Origin: Spirochaetaceae bacterium
Lineage (GTDB): Bacteria > Spirochaetota > Leptospiria > Leptospirales > Leptonemataceae
Direction: 5' to 3'
Assembly (NCBI GenBank): GCA_002729885.1
Contig: PBUB01000013.1
Coordinates: 31,758-95,757 of the forward strand
DNA length: 64,000 nucleotides
The translations under genes and the position numbers were made by a program. This document shows, piece after piece, positions 1 through 9,439 of the stretch; position 1 is the first letter of the stretch, and every line of letters begins with the position of its first letter. Below the pieces are notes generated by a model. It saw nothing but the letters and a program-made list of their open reading frames with translations, did not search any database and had not been told where the DNA came from.

Positions 1-510
1 CTGCATTCGCGTGATAATGAAATTACAGGTACCATTCAGGATGCCAAACATTTCATGCATGTCGCTTCCTACCCATACACGACGCAGGTTACGAATCACA
101 GGCAGGGCGCCGGCCACGGCTGCTTCAAAGCCAATCTCAACACCTGCCTGATGCGCCTGTGCGAAGATTTCAGCCCCATGATTGGCCAGCAAGGCTTTGT
201 TCGCGGTCACCACATGTTTACCGCTTCTTAATGCATGGAGTATCCATTCTCGTGCCGGCTCCAGTCCCCCAATCAGTTCAACAACAACATCTACATCGTC
301 GCGCTCAATTACGGCCCTGGCATCATTGGAAACATGAAATTCCTGGTTGTACAGGAACGATTTGCGCTCATGGGATCGATCGGCCACAGCCACAATCTTA
401 ATCGAAGTGCCGGTTCTTCCTTGCAGCGCCTGAGCACGATTCTGTATTAATTCAATAAGTCCACGACCTACAGTTCCAGCGCCGAGAAGTGCGATGCGCA
501 ACTCTCTCAC
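1..510 (-). CDS. hom: Homoserine dehydrogenase, N-terminal part (runs off the left edge)
   Basis: Catalyses NAD(P)-dependent reduction of aspartate semialdehyde to homoserine in threonine/methionine synthesis. The 170 visible codons show the Rossmann start LLGAGTVGRG, then VVELIGG, the ANKALLA motif, FEAAVAGALPVI and GILNGTCNFI, which are hallmark motifs of the family. I place the start at a GTG (510-508) that shares bases with the TGA of the upstream gene (a GTGA overlap). An AAGGGG ribosome site lies just before it, so translation is probably coupled to that gene. The C-terminal catalytic part and any ACT domain are outside the window. Confidence 0.93.
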   Translation of the reverse strand, partial: MRELRIALLGAGTVGRGLIELIQNRAQALQGRTGTSIKIVAVADRSHERKSFLYNQEFHVSNDARAVIERDDVDVVVELIGGLEPAREWILHALRSGKHVVTANKALLANHGAEIFAQAHQAGVEIGFEAAVAGALPVIRNLRRVWVGSDMHEMFGILNGTCNFIITRMQ

Positions 511-791
511 GATTTACCCCTTCGAAAGAATCCACCCTTACCCTGCTCCGGCGGCGTAGAATCTGATTTCATCTCTTCCAGAGCCTGTTCATCTACCTGG
601 AAAGCGGCCTCACTTCTTTTTCGTCTGCCTCTTTGCGGCATATCTCTCAGTAGCTCTTCCAGACGCTTTTGCGCTATTCGGTTGTTTCTTACCTGGTTTA
701 CCACGGATTTAGGATAGGATTCCGGGTAATTGTGAATATTCAATAGTTCAATGTCATCCAGAGGTATGGATTCCTGTTTCTTGCGCGCCAT
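507..791 (-). CDS. Small charged protein of unknown function upstream of hom
   Basis: Encodes 94 residues, rich in Lys, Arg, Glu and Gln, with no signal peptide or membrane segment. The middle is basic (RGRRKRSEAAF) and the tail is glycine/arginine rich (GGFFRRGKS). I recognise no domain. It overlaps the start of homoserine dehydrogenase by four bases, so the two are probably co-transcribed and translationally coupled. Its ATG lies only 27 bp from the annotated start of the divergent glpT-like gene, so at least one promoter must reach into a coding region, or the glpT start is further in. Cytoplasmic location is inferred from composition. Confidence 0.75.
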   Translation of the reverse strand: MARKKQESIPLDDIELLNIHNYPESYPKSVVNQVRNNRIAQKRLEELLRDMPQRGRRKRSEAAFQVDEQALEEMKSDSTPPEQGKGGFFRRGKS

Positions 792-818
792 AGATCTCTG
801 GGAAAACGCCTACAGGGC

Positions 819-2300
819 ATGACTCAGTCAAGTCAATTCACCCGGTTTTTCTTGACACATCAACCAGAAGAGGCCTTTCAAGAGTCTGTGAACCCCTTTA
901 AAGCCCTGGAGCGCTCATTCAAACGATTCTATGCTCCAGCCCCAGCCACCACTGCCCTGCCTCCCGAAGAAATGGAGAAAAAGTATCCATGGATGAGATG
1001 GCAGATACTGGAATCTACCTTCCTCGGTTACGCCACCTTCTATCTGGTGCGGAATAACCTGGCTCCGGCCCAGGCTGCTTTCGGGGAAGCGATGGGCTAT
1101 GACAAGACCATGCTGGGAACCATCATTACGGCAACAGCCATTTCCTACGGCATGGGCAAATTCATCATGGGGGGGATGTCGGATCGTAGCAATCCACGAG
1201 TGTTTATGGCCACAGGTCTCATTCTAAGTGCTATCTGTAACTTTTTGTTTGGAATGGCCGAGGATTACCATGCGCATCTATTTCTCTGGTCTCTGAACGG
1301 ATTCTTTCAGGGCATGGGCTGGGGCCCCTGCGGGCGAAGTCTGGGTCACTGGTTTGCATTGCGCGAAAGAGGAACGATTTTCGGAGTCTGGAACATTGCA
1401 CATAACGTAGGAGGAGCAACCATTGGCGCTTTATCCGGCTATCTGGCCAAGAACTATGGCTGGGAAAATGCATTCATAGTTCCCGGAGTCATTGCCCTGA
1501 TTGGCGCTGCCTATTTGATCTGGCGATTAAGAGATACTCCGCAGTCCGTGGGACTTCCTCCGGTGGAATCCTACATCAAGCAGCATCCGAATCGCGCGCT
1601 GGATTTTTCAGGAAAATCATATAAAGAAAGCGGAACCAATGATCATGAGCCGGAAATATTGCACCATCCGGAAGTGGATGATCCAGAAAGGGAGCTTACT
1701 ACAAAGGAACTGTTCTTTAACTACATCCTTACCAACCCGGCTCTGTGGCTTTTCGCGCTGTGTAATTTTTTTGTATACATTGGTAGATACAGTCTCCTGG
1801 ACTGGGGACCTACCTATCTTGCCGAGGAAAAAGGTGCTACGTTACTGCAAGGAGGAAACAGCAATACCATCTTTGAAGTAGCCGGTATCTTTTCTACCTT
1901 GCTGGTTGGCTGGTTATCGGATCGACTGGGTGGTAGACGCGGTATGGTTTCACTTCTTTGTCTGATTCCCATACTTGGTTCCGTCATAGCCATCTGGATG
2001 ATTCCGCCAGGGCATCTGTATCTCGACTTATTCTTCTTCGGGGTCATAGGATTTTTCATCTATCCACCGGTAATGCTGCTGGGTGTGGCCGGCCTGGATT
2101 TTACATCAAAAAAAGCAGTGGGGGCGGCCGCAGGCTTTATTGGCCTGTTTGGTTATGCAGGCCGTGCCGTGCAGGGCACAGGTCTGGGCTGGATTGCCGA
2201 GAACTATGGATGGCATGCCTCTCTTTCTGCCATCGCCGTGTGTATGATGCTGGCCATCATCTTGCTGTCTTTCACCTGGAAGCTTCGTCCACACAGTTAA
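819..2300 (+). CDS. glpT: Glycerol-3-phosphate / organophosphate:phosphate antiporter (MFS, GlpT family)
   Basis: Twelve-helix major facilitator that exchanges glycerol-3-phosphate or a similar organophosphate for phosphate across the inner membrane. It aligns closely with E. coli GlpT as I remember it: FYLVRNN and VYIGRYSLLDW keep the two phosphate-binding arginines (R45 and R269 in E. coli). Also present are KFIMGGMSDRSNPRVF, FFQGMGWGPCGR, VWNIAHNVGG and the RDTPQSVGLPP loop. The product is 493 residues against about 450 in the family. The excess is an N-terminal extension, so the start may be downstream, for example the GTG at 888. UhpT or other OPA members are possible alternatives. An epimerase-like gene follows after 11 bp. 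Confidence 0.87.
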   Translation: MTQSSQFTRFFLTHQPEEAFQESVNPFKALERSFKRFYAPAPATTALPPEEMEKKYPWMRWQILESTFLGYATFYLVRNNLAPAQAAFGEAMGYDKTMLGTIITATAISYGMGKFIMGGMSDRSNPRVFMATGLILSAICNFLFGMAEDYHAHLFLWSLNGFFQGMGWGPCGRSLGHWFALRERGTIFGVWNIAHNVGGATIGALSGYLAKNYGWENAFIVPGVIALIGAAYLIWRLRDTPQSVGLPPVESYIKQHPNRALDFSGKSYKESGTNDHEPEILHHPEVDDPERELTTKELFFNYILTNPALWLFALCNFFVYIGRYSLLDWGPTYLAEEKGATLLQGGNSNTIFEVAGIFSTLLVGWLSDRLGGRRGMVSLLCLIPILGSVIAIWMIPPGHLYLDLFFFGVIGFFIYPPVMLLGVAGLDFTSKKAVGAAAGFIGLFGYAGRAVQGTGLGWIAENYGWHASLSAIAVCMMLAIILLSFTWKLRPHS

Positions 2301-2311
2301 CCAGAATCGCA

Positions 2312-3325
2312 ATGTTTAATGCAGAACACAGAAAGCTAAGACTTCCGGGCACTGCTGTAGCTCCGGGGGAGGAAGAACTTACATCCGTTTATCTCGCCGG
2401 GCCGGATGAATCCATTGAAGCAGAGATCTGTCCTGAAATTGGATGCACCTGCTTTTCTCTTCGCTACATGGGCGAAGAACTGATTCATTTTCCTTTTAAT
2501 TTGAATCATTACCGTGCCAGCAAGGATCTGGCGGGCATTCCGCTCCTTTATCCCTGGGCCAATCGTCTGGAGAAGGATCTCATTCCCTTTCGCGGCAAGG
2601 AGTTTCCTCTGGCCGGCGAAGAGATCTACAGAGATGGAAATGGATTACCCATACATGGATTGATTCTTAAGAGCAGCTCATGGAGTCTAAAGGATCTAAA
2701 CGCCTCCAGGGATTTCGCAAGGGCTCTATTTGAGTTTAATATTGAATCCGATCCGGCCATTCGCATTAATTTTCCTTTCGCCCAGGCGCTTTTTCTCACC
2801 TTCGAATTGCAGGAAAAGGAAATGCGAATTTTGCTGGAGGTTGAAAACCGGGACCGAAATCCCTTTCCGGTTTGCCCTGGATTTCATCCATATTTCTCTC
2901 TGGGCCATTTTGATCGAAACGACATTCGATTGTCCATACCGGCTAGAAATTCTTTAACGCTGGACAACCAGTACCTGCCGGATGGTTCCACTGTATCTGT
3001 AAGTGCGAAGTGGCCGGACCATGATGATCTGGTGCTGGGTAATCATAAGTTCGATACAGTATTCACAGAATTACAGGGTGACGATCCTGTGTTTCGCCTG
3101 ATTCGTCCGGATCTGAGCATCGACCTTCATTGCGGGGAAGATTTTCCTGTGGGTATTGTATACAGTCCTCCTTCCGAGCGATTCGTATGCCTGGAGCCCA
3201 TGACCGCTCCCACCAATGCATTGTTCATGCATTCCAGAGGACAATGGGACGTGCCCATCCTGGAACCCGGTCAGAAACGAACATTTGAGCATCGAATTGC
3301 CATTCAACCATTTGCGGGCAAATAG
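2312..3325 (+). CDS. Aldose 1-epimerase family protein (GalM-like mutarotase)
   Basis: Predicted cytoplasmic beta-sandwich enzyme interconverting anomers of a sugar or sugar phosphate; 337 residues. Family landmarks are an active-site region with PIHGLI (His), PGFHPYFSLG (second His) and a late FVCLEPMTAP segment carrying the likely catalytic Glu. The reading frame extends further upstream, but the ATG at 2312, 11 bp after the GlpT stop, gives a protein of normal length. It is very likely co-transcribed with the transporter, which hints at sugar-phosphate use. Substrate cannot be told from sequence: galactose mutarotase or YeaD-type hexose-6-phosphate epimerase are both possible. Confidence 0.82.
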   Translation: MFNAEHRKLRLPGTAVAPGEEELTSVYLAGPDESIEAEICPEIGCTCFSLRYMGEELIHFPFNLNHYRASKDLAGIPLLYPWANRLEKDLIPFRGKEFPLAGEEIYRDGNGLPIHGLILKSSSWSLKDLNASRDFARALFEFNIESDPAIRINFPFAQALFLTFELQEKEMRILLEVENRDRNPFPVCPGFHPYFSLGHFDRNDIRLSIPARNSLTLDNQYLPDGSTVSVSAKWPDHDDLVLGNHKFDTVFTELQGDDPVFRLIRPDLSIDLHCGEDFPVGIVYSPPSERFVCLEPMTAPTNALFMHSRGQWDVPILEPGQKRTFEHRIAIQPFAGK

Positions 3326-3451
3326 CAGTACCGAAATGAAAGCCGGGACTCCATAACTGCCAGAGCTTCCTTACAGCCGAAGTTTCGTATGAGACCAGAT
3401 TGTCAGAGACCTCAGAATTCCGTCCGACTTTCTTATTTAAATCCATCCACC

Positions 3452-4234
3452 TCAGTTGGGGCGAAAATCGATGGCTACTTTTGAAAGGGACCCGAATTCG
3501 AAACCATCCAGTACGTAAACCGGCCTGTTCATCCCTGCTTCGCTGGCCGCACCTGCAACCACGATCAGGGGCAGAAAATGCTCGGGAGATGGATGATTGA
3601 TGGATGCATGAGGAGCTGCTTCTCGATACTTCTGAATGGAATCGTAATCCTGGTTTTCCAGGCAGTTCTTGATAAAATCCTGAAATTCCTGCATTGGTTC
3701 CGGAACCGGCATACTCCCGGAAAAATCGATGGCGCGAAGATTATGAGTAAGTCCGCCGCTTCCTATGAGCCACACACGATTATGAGTCTGCATCCAGCGA
3801 GCCAGGTTCTGACCCAGGGAAAAGAGCTCTGCTGTGGAACAGGCAGGAATGCTGATCTGCAGTACCGGAACGCTGGCATCCGGAAATAGCCAGTATAGAG
3901 GAGTCCAGACACCGTGGTCCCAACCCCGGTCTGTTAAATCCACCGAATGACCTGAATCCGTCAGGAAGCTATACAGGGAGTTTCGCGCATCCGGAGCTCC
4001 AGGTGCCCGATACTGGATGCGATATAATTCTTCGGGAAATCCATAGAAATCGTATATCAATTCTCCGGGTTGTGCAGTGCCCAGCGAGATACGTTCCGTT
4101 TCCCAGTGAGCTGAAATCACAAGCACAAGATCTGCTCCCTTGCTGGACCGAGCCCATTCGGTGTATTCCTTTCCCCTTTCCTGATCCAGAACCATGGTGG
4201 GGGCCCCATGACTGATAAATGAATATCGATTCAT
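3452..4234 (-). CDS. Extradiol ring-cleavage dioxygenase, LigB/DODA (YgiD) family
   Basis: Non-haem metal-dependent dioxygenase family of 4,5-DOPA dioxygenase; 260 residues, the normal length. Candidate metal and catalytic histidines sit in FISHGAP near the N-terminus, SAHWE near residue 43, WDHGVWTPL near residue 105, and SGGLTHNL in the middle. This is the YgiD/plant DODA pattern. The true substrate is unknown: E. coli YgiD cleaves L-DOPA in vitro, and other members may act on different catechols. The gene stands alone, convergent with the epimerase gene and divergent from the OPT transporter. Confidence 0.85.
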   Translation of the reverse strand: MNRYSFISHGAPTMVLDQERGKEYTEWARSSKGADLVLVISAHWETERISLGTAQPGELIYDFYGFPEELYRIQYRAPGAPDARNSLYSFLTDSGHSVDLTDRGWDHGVWTPLYWLFPDASVPVLQISIPACSTAELFSLGQNLARWMQTHNRVWLIGSGGLTHNLRAIDFSGSMPVPEPMQEFQDFIKNCLENQDYDSIQKYREAAPHASINHPSPEHFLPLIVVAGAASEAGMNRPVYVLDGFEFGSLSKVAIDFRPN

Positions 4235-4376
4235 ACTACATTGGTCATTTTTTCTACAAAGATGTTACCTCTTTTCACAGCTTCCTTTCCCAGGAAGCAT
4301 TCTTTTTCCTGCTATGATTCCGGCGCTTTTCGCAATTATCTTGATTTCCTCTTCCTGAAAACCAATATCATCCCCG

Positions 4377-6575
4377 TTGAAAACCCGGGAATTTACCTTT
4401 CGTGCAGTCCTGCTGGGACTTTTGCTTTCAGTTGTACTGGGGGCCGCCAATACATACCTGGGTCTATATGCTGGCCTGACGGTGTCTGCCTCCATACCTG
4501 CTGCGGTAATCTCCATGTTTCTCTTGAGGAAAGTACTCAGGTCCGGAAGCATTCTGGAAAACAATATCGTTCAATCCATGGCATCCGCTGGAGAGTCTCT
4601 GGCGGCCGGCGTCATATTTACAGTACCGGCATTGATCATATCGGAGAACTGGCATGACTTTGAGTTCTGGCCTACCACCCTGGTGGCATTTTCCGGAGGT
4701 ATGCTGGGTATTCTATTTCTAATTCCGTTTAGAAAGCCTTTCATCTCCAAAGAGCAACAGCGTCCGGAATTGAAACAGGATCTAATCTATCCGGAAGGGG
4801 AAGCCTGTGCGCTGGTTCTAAAGACCGGAGATAGCGGCCAGGCCGGCTCCATCTTTACCGGTATGAGCCTGGGAATCCTATTCAAGTTTATTACTTCACT
4901 GTTTGTAAAAGCCAGCATGTATTCGGTGATTCCGTTTTCCGCCTCGGGCAGAAGAGCCGGTTATCTGGGGTTGGATTTTTCGGCAGCTCTGGCCGGAGTA
5001 GGATTCATCGTGGGGTTTCGCATAGCGGCCATGGTTTTTCTGGGAGGCATCATCACCTGGATGATTATTCTTCCTCTATTCGGTCCCATCAATCCGGCCA
5101 CTTCCCTGGAACCCCAGGTATTCAGCTTCTGGTCTTCGCATGGTAGATTCGCAGGCGTAGGAGCGATGCTTATTGGAACTGTAGAATCGCTGCTTCTGGC
5201 TTCCTCCGTTCTAAAGAGCATTTCGCTTGAAACTCTCAAGCTTCGTATCCGCTCCTTAATCAAGGGCCCTTCTACCGAAAGCAGCAAAGAAATAAGCCAC
5301 AACGATAAGGGACCGGAGTTAGCGAATCCAGAGGCCTTCCATGAAATACCGCTTCCTGAATCCAGAGCACCGGAGCACGAAGAGAATCTGCCCGGGTCTG
5401 CCGATCCTGTCCAGGAAGAAAGCCAGAAAGTATCTTCCAGTCCTACTTTAGAAGGCCCGGAGAGCACGGATACCTTTTCTGAAAGCGCAGCTGGCGAAGA
5501 CAGCCAGGGCAGCGGTAATGGATCCAATGAACAGTCCCTGGCTGCCAACAATGAAACAAGGATGATCTCTTCAAATGATTCGGACACAGAACGAGATCTA
5601 CCTTCCTGGATGATTTCTATTCTGATAGTCTTCACTGCCTGCATCGCAGGGTTCTTAATTGTTCAAATGAACGGATGGATGGCCATACCTCTGTTATTCT
5701 GGGTGCTATTGCTTTCGCTACCGGTGGTGGCGGTGGCCGCGTATCTTGTAGGACTGGTGGGCTCCTCCAATTCTCCGGTATCAGGGATCACTCTATCGGT
5801 GCTTCTGCTTACAGGATTGATCCTCATTCCCTTTATGGACGGCGAGCACGGTGTACTGGCCATGTTACTGGTAGCGGGAATGATCTGCTGCGCCGCAGCC
5901 ACTGCAGGCGACATTGCCCAGGATCTGCGCACAGGTTCATTAATCGGAGCCCATCCATATAAACAGCAGATTGCAGAAATACTGGGCGTGGCTATCAGCG
6001 CTCCCATCTTCGCGCTGGTGCTTCAGCTACTACACGAAACCTACGGCATAGGAAATGAAGGCTTGCTGAAGGCTCCTCAGGCTACCCTGTTTGCCTCCCT
6101 GGCCAGCAGTATGTTTTCCGATGCCCCCCTGCCGGTCTTCATGATCTCAGTAGGAACGTTGCTAGGCGCTATTCTGTTCTTCTGGAATCGCTACGGTCTA
6201 TATCGCATACCTATAATGCCGGTTGCTGTGGGAATGTATCTGCCTCTAAGCGTTTCCACTCCTCTTTTACTGGGAGGTATCCTGTACCATGCTCACAGGA
6301 AATGGAGTTCAGGGACAGTAACGGATAGCCCGGAATCCTCTGCCAATTCGAAGAGTCGTTGGGAGAAAGTGCGGAAATGGGCCGGGGATCCCTTACTCTA
6401 TAGTTCCGGATTGATTGCAGGTGAAGCCCTGGGTGGCATTCTACTTGCTCTATGGATTCTATATGCCGGTGGCAGTACTTCTTCAGGGGGGTCTTCGCTT
6501 CTGGGACTCATCATATTTTTAATTGTGTTGTTGCCAATGACTCCGCTTATTTCAAGATTCTCCAGGCGTTCCTGA
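4377..6575 (+). CDS. OPT-family oligopeptide/metal-chelate transporter with a long acidic insert
   Basis: Polytopic inner-membrane transporter of 732 residues. The N-terminal FRAVLLG, NTYLGLYAGLTVSASIPAAV and SMASAGESLAAGVIFT segments are typical of the bacterial OPT family, which moves peptides or metal chelates. The start is a TTG at 4377. An in-frame TGA at 4356 closes the frame upstream and no ATG fits, and the start has no clear ribosome site. Residues about 297-408 form a roughly 110-residue hydrophilic stretch rich in Glu, Ser, Asp and Pro between two membrane blocks. I do not expect this in ordinary OPT proteins. The last helices end in a basic tail (SRFSRRS). Confidence 0.86.
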   Translation: MKTREFTFRAVLLGLLLSVVLGAANTYLGLYAGLTVSASIPAAVISMFLLRKVLRSGSILENNIVQSMASAGESLAAGVIFTVPALIISENWHDFEFWPTTLVAFSGGMLGILFLIPFRKPFISKEQQRPELKQDLIYPEGEACALVLKTGDSGQAGSIFTGMSLGILFKFITSLFVKASMYSVIPFSASGRRAGYLGLDFSAALAGVGFIVGFRIAAMVFLGGIITWMIILPLFGPINPATSLEPQVFSFWSSHGRFAGVGAMLIGTVESLLLASSVLKSISLETLKLRIRSLIKGPSTESSKEISHNDKGPELANPEAFHEIPLPESRAPEHEENLPGSADPVQEESQKVSSSPTLEGPESTDTFSESAAGEDSQGSGNGSNEQSLAANNETRMISSNDSDTERDLPSWMISILIVFTACIAGFLIVQMNGWMAIPLLFWVLLLSLPVVAVAAYLVGLVGSSNSPVSGITLSVLLLTGLILIPFMDGEHGVLAMLLVAGMICCAAATAGDIAQDLRTGSLIGAHPYKQQIAEILGVAISAPIFALVLQLLHETYGIGNEGLLKAPQATLFASLASSMFSDAPLPVFMISVGTLLGAILFFWNRYGLYRIPIMPVAVGMYLPLSVSTPLLLGGILYHAHRKWSSGTVTDSPESSANSKSRWEKVRKWAGDPLLYSSGLIAGEALGGILLALWILYAGGSTSSGGSSLLGLIIFLIVLLPMTPLISRFSRRS

Positions 6576-6626
6576 CACATTCCATTTTAAAGAAAGCCCG
6601 GATAAGTGAATGAGAGTTAAAACAAG

Positions 6627-9410
6627 ATGAAACGCGAATTAAGGGGCATATTCTATATTCCATTAATCTACTTCATCTTGAGCTGCCTCTGGATACTTCT
6701 GTCAGATAAGATAGCTCTGTCAGAGGTAGGCGATCCAGTGGCAATCAGCAAGCTGCAAACAATCAAGGGATTGGCCTACGTTACCATCTCATCGTTCATC
6801 TTATTTGTTCTTGTATATTTGTATGCAAGAAGCCTGGAAGCCAGCCGAAGCAGACTGCAGGACTCCAGAAATAAGCTGCGAAACATCATCGAAAGCTTGC
6901 CCACGGGTCTGGCAGAAACAGATGCCTCCGGAAAGGTGGATTTCGTATCTGATCGATTCATCGAGATTGCCGGATTGGAAAAGAAAAGAATTCTAAACCA
7001 GTATATTCAGGACTTCTTTCCCGAGGTTTCGCAGATTATAGACGCAAACCTTGGAGGCCCTGCTCCTCCAGAAGTGCTTTCTCTGTGGCAGGCATCCGGC
7101 ATGAGCCCTGATCAGAAGGCATTTCGCATTCGGTGCTTTTATCGAAATCCTTCCGAGGTTACCGGAGGAACTGCCGGCCGCAGATTCGAACTCACCGACA
7201 TTACCAGATCTTACCGCAGGGATCGCATTCAGAGAACCCTGAAGGATCTGGATCAAATGATCATTAACGAGCAATCTCAATATCAGATTTTTCACTTTCT
7301 GTGCCATAGATTTCAGGAGATCTATGGACTGCCGCTTTGCTGGATAGGAGTGGCGGAGCCGGACTTCAGTGTTCGCATCGCAGCCCATGCAGGTCCCAGA
7401 AAGGAATATCTTCGAAATCTCAGTGTTCGGTGGGATGAAAGCGTTGCCGGAGAAGGACCTGCCGGCCGGGCCATTCGATTTCAGCAGGTTTATAGATCCG
7501 ATCAACCGGAGATGAATATGGGCCCCTGGGCTGTGGCCATGTTTACCCATAACCTGAAGTCGGCAGTGGCCTTTCCCCTTGTGGTGGATCGCAGATCCAT
7601 AGGCGTTTTCTGTCTCTACTCCGAAGATAGCCAGGGATTCAGAGACGATGTGCTTACGGAGCTGGACGAAATAACGGAGCGACTTTCGCTGAGCATTAGC
7701 TTCTCTCTAAAAAAGGAGCGTCTGGAATTGTTTTCCAGGGCCATGGATTCTGCTGCGAACGTTATTTTCGTTGTGGATCATTTACTGCGCATGGTATGGA
7801 GCAATCGAGCTTTTCAGGAAAGAAGTGAGCTTGCCACTGCTGATCTATTTCAAAAGCCAGTGTCAGAAATTCCCTATCTGGCAGGCCGAGATTACCAGGA
7901 AGCCCTGGGGCGAACACTACTTAGCGGACGAGTCTGGACTGGCGAAATCATGGAGGGTTCTTCCCAGGGTAGCAGTCGAATCGCATTTTTGACGGTGACT
8001 CCCATTGAAAACGATACAGGACAGATTCGATACCTTTCTGTAGTGCAGGAAGATATTACTGAAGTAAGAGAAGCGGAAAAGCGCATTCGCAGTATTTCCA
8101 TTTTTGATTCTGTTACCGGTCTGCCAAATCGTAAACGTTTTGAACAGATCCTCAGTCGTGCCATAGAAGATGCTCAGCAAAAGAATGAGCTTCTGGGTCT
8201 TTTCGTATTCGATATTGTGCGATTCAAAGAGATTAACGAACAACTGGGATTTCGTGGCGGGGATCTATATCTTCAGGAACTGTCCAGGGCCTTGAAGGAG
8301 CAACTGCCGGACAATGGTACTCTTTTCAGGCTGGATAGCGATGTATTTGGCGTACTTCTGGAAGGTATTCCAGATACAGACTCGGCCATGAAACTGGCTC
8401 ATCGCCTGGCCCAGTGCGTGGGCAGCAATGTTACCATTGGAGACCACACCTGGATACGAGAAGTGCATGGTGGTATGGCCTTCTTTCCGCTGGATGGTGG
8501 TTCATTTGAACAGCTATTTAACAGCGCCGAAATTGCTCAGGACCAGGCCAGACAGCAGGGGCCGGGAAAGATTCTCCAGTTCTCGGAAGAGATGGTTCGC
8601 GAAAGCCGAAACACGCTCAAGTTACACCAGGAGATATACAGCGCTCTGAATCAAGGTCAGTTCCGTCTGGTGTTTCAGCCTGAGTTCAACGTACTTACAC
8701 AGGAAGTCTTTCGCTTTGAGGCGCTGATGCGATGGAATCATCCGGACAAAGGGGAAGTATCTCCTGGAAACTTTATTCCTGTGGCAGAGCATTTCGGCAG
8801 CATTCTGGATCTGGGGGACTTTCTCTTCAAGGAGCTCTTGAGGCTGGAAAAGGAATGGAAAGCAAAACTGGGACGGACCCTGCCCATCGCCATCAACCTT
8901 TCGCCGGCTCAGTTTCGCGATCCTCATCTGGTGGAAAAGATTGGAAAGCTTCTGGAAGAGTTCGAAGAGGATGAACCATTTCTGGAACTTGAGATTACAG
9001 AAACGGCTCTCTTTTCTGATTTTCAGATTGCAGAAACCCAGATGACCCGATTGAGAGCGCGCAATCTTCGCATCAGTCTGGATGACTTTGGAACCGGCTA
9101 TTCATCTCTTTCTGCCATTCGAGCCTTTCCAATCACAGGAATCAAAATCGATCGAAGCTTTATTTCCGGTCTGCCAGAAAACCACAGAAACCAGGCCATC
9201 GTTAAATCCATGATCGATATGGCCAAGAATATGAAGCTAACCGTTGTAGCCGAAGGAACGGAAAGTCGATCTCAAATTGAGATCCTGCGCGATCTGGGAT
9301 GCATTCGTTGCCAGGGATTTCTGTTCAGTCCTCCGGTGGAGGCCAGCACTCTGGTATCCAGAATTCAGGAAGGCACCTACACACTTTCCCGCACCCATCA
9401 GCTATATTAA
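6627..9410 (+). CDS. Membrane sensor with PAS-GAF-PAS, degenerate GGDEF and intact EAL: probable c-di-GMP phosphodiesterase
   Basis: A 927-residue signalling protein. Two N-terminal membrane helices (about 9-27 and 49-66) flank a short outside loop. A PAS domain, a GAF domain and a second PAS follow, then GGDEF (about 485-650) and EAL (about 660-920). The GGDEF signature reads DSDVF, so diguanylate cyclase activity is probably lost. The EAL half has RFEALMRW, INLSPAQF, LEITETAL, DDFGTGYSSL, IKIDRSF and VVAEGTE, which are the residues expected for Mg2+ binding and hydrolysis of c-di-GMP. The bad GGDEF may serve as a GTP-sensing or structural domain. It lies 51 bp after the OPT gene and may share its transcript. 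Confidence 0.9.
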   Translation: MKRELRGIFYIPLIYFILSCLWILLSDKIALSEVGDPVAISKLQTIKGLAYVTISSFILFVLVYLYARSLEASRSRLQDSRNKLRNIIESLPTGLAETDASGKVDFVSDRFIEIAGLEKKRILNQYIQDFFPEVSQIIDANLGGPAPPEVLSLWQASGMSPDQKAFRIRCFYRNPSEVTGGTAGRRFELTDITRSYRRDRIQRTLKDLDQMIINEQSQYQIFHFLCHRFQEIYGLPLCWIGVAEPDFSVRIAAHAGPRKEYLRNLSVRWDESVAGEGPAGRAIRFQQVYRSDQPEMNMGPWAVAMFTHNLKSAVAFPLVVDRRSIGVFCLYSEDSQGFRDDVLTELDEITERLSLSISFSLKKERLELFSRAMDSAANVIFVVDHLLRMVWSNRAFQERSELATADLFQKPVSEIPYLAGRDYQEALGRTLLSGRVWTGEIMEGSSQGSSRIAFLTVTPIENDTGQIRYLSVVQEDITEVREAEKRIRSISIFDSVTGLPNRKRFEQILSRAIEDAQQKNELLGLFVFDIVRFKEINEQLGFRGGDLYLQELSRALKEQLPDNGTLFRLDSDVFGVLLEGIPDTDSAMKLAHRLAQCVGSNVTIGDHTWIREVHGGMAFFPLDGGSFEQLFNSAEIAQDQARQQGPGKILQFSEEMVRESRNTLKLHQEIYSALNQGQFRLVFQPEFNVLTQEVFRFEALMRWNHPDKGEVSPGNFIPVAEHFGSILDLGDFLFKELLRLEKEWKAKLGRTLPIAINLSPAQFRDPHLVEKIGKLLEEFEEDEPFLELEITETALFSDFQIAETQMTRLRARNLRISLDDFGTGYSSLSAIRAFPITGIKIDRSFISGLPENHRNQAIVKSMIDMAKNMKLTVVAEGTESRSQIEILRDLGCIRCQGFLFSPPVEASTLVSRIQEGTYTLSRTHQLY

Positions 9411-9439
9411 AAGCAGCCATTCCACAGCGAAGCACTCCC

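Noticed and set aside
852..880. Perfect TTGACA inside the glpT 5' region as a promoter
   Set aside because: No usable -10 box 16-18 bp downstream.
4314..4358. 14-codon frame (ATG to TGA) just before the OPT gene, possible leader peptide
   Set aside because: No ribosome site or conserved pattern; too short to support.
4961..5644. Long reverse-strand frame (227 codons) inside the OPT gene
   Set aside because: It is antisense to a clear membrane transporter and its composition mirrors the acidic insert read backwards. No domain or ribosome site.
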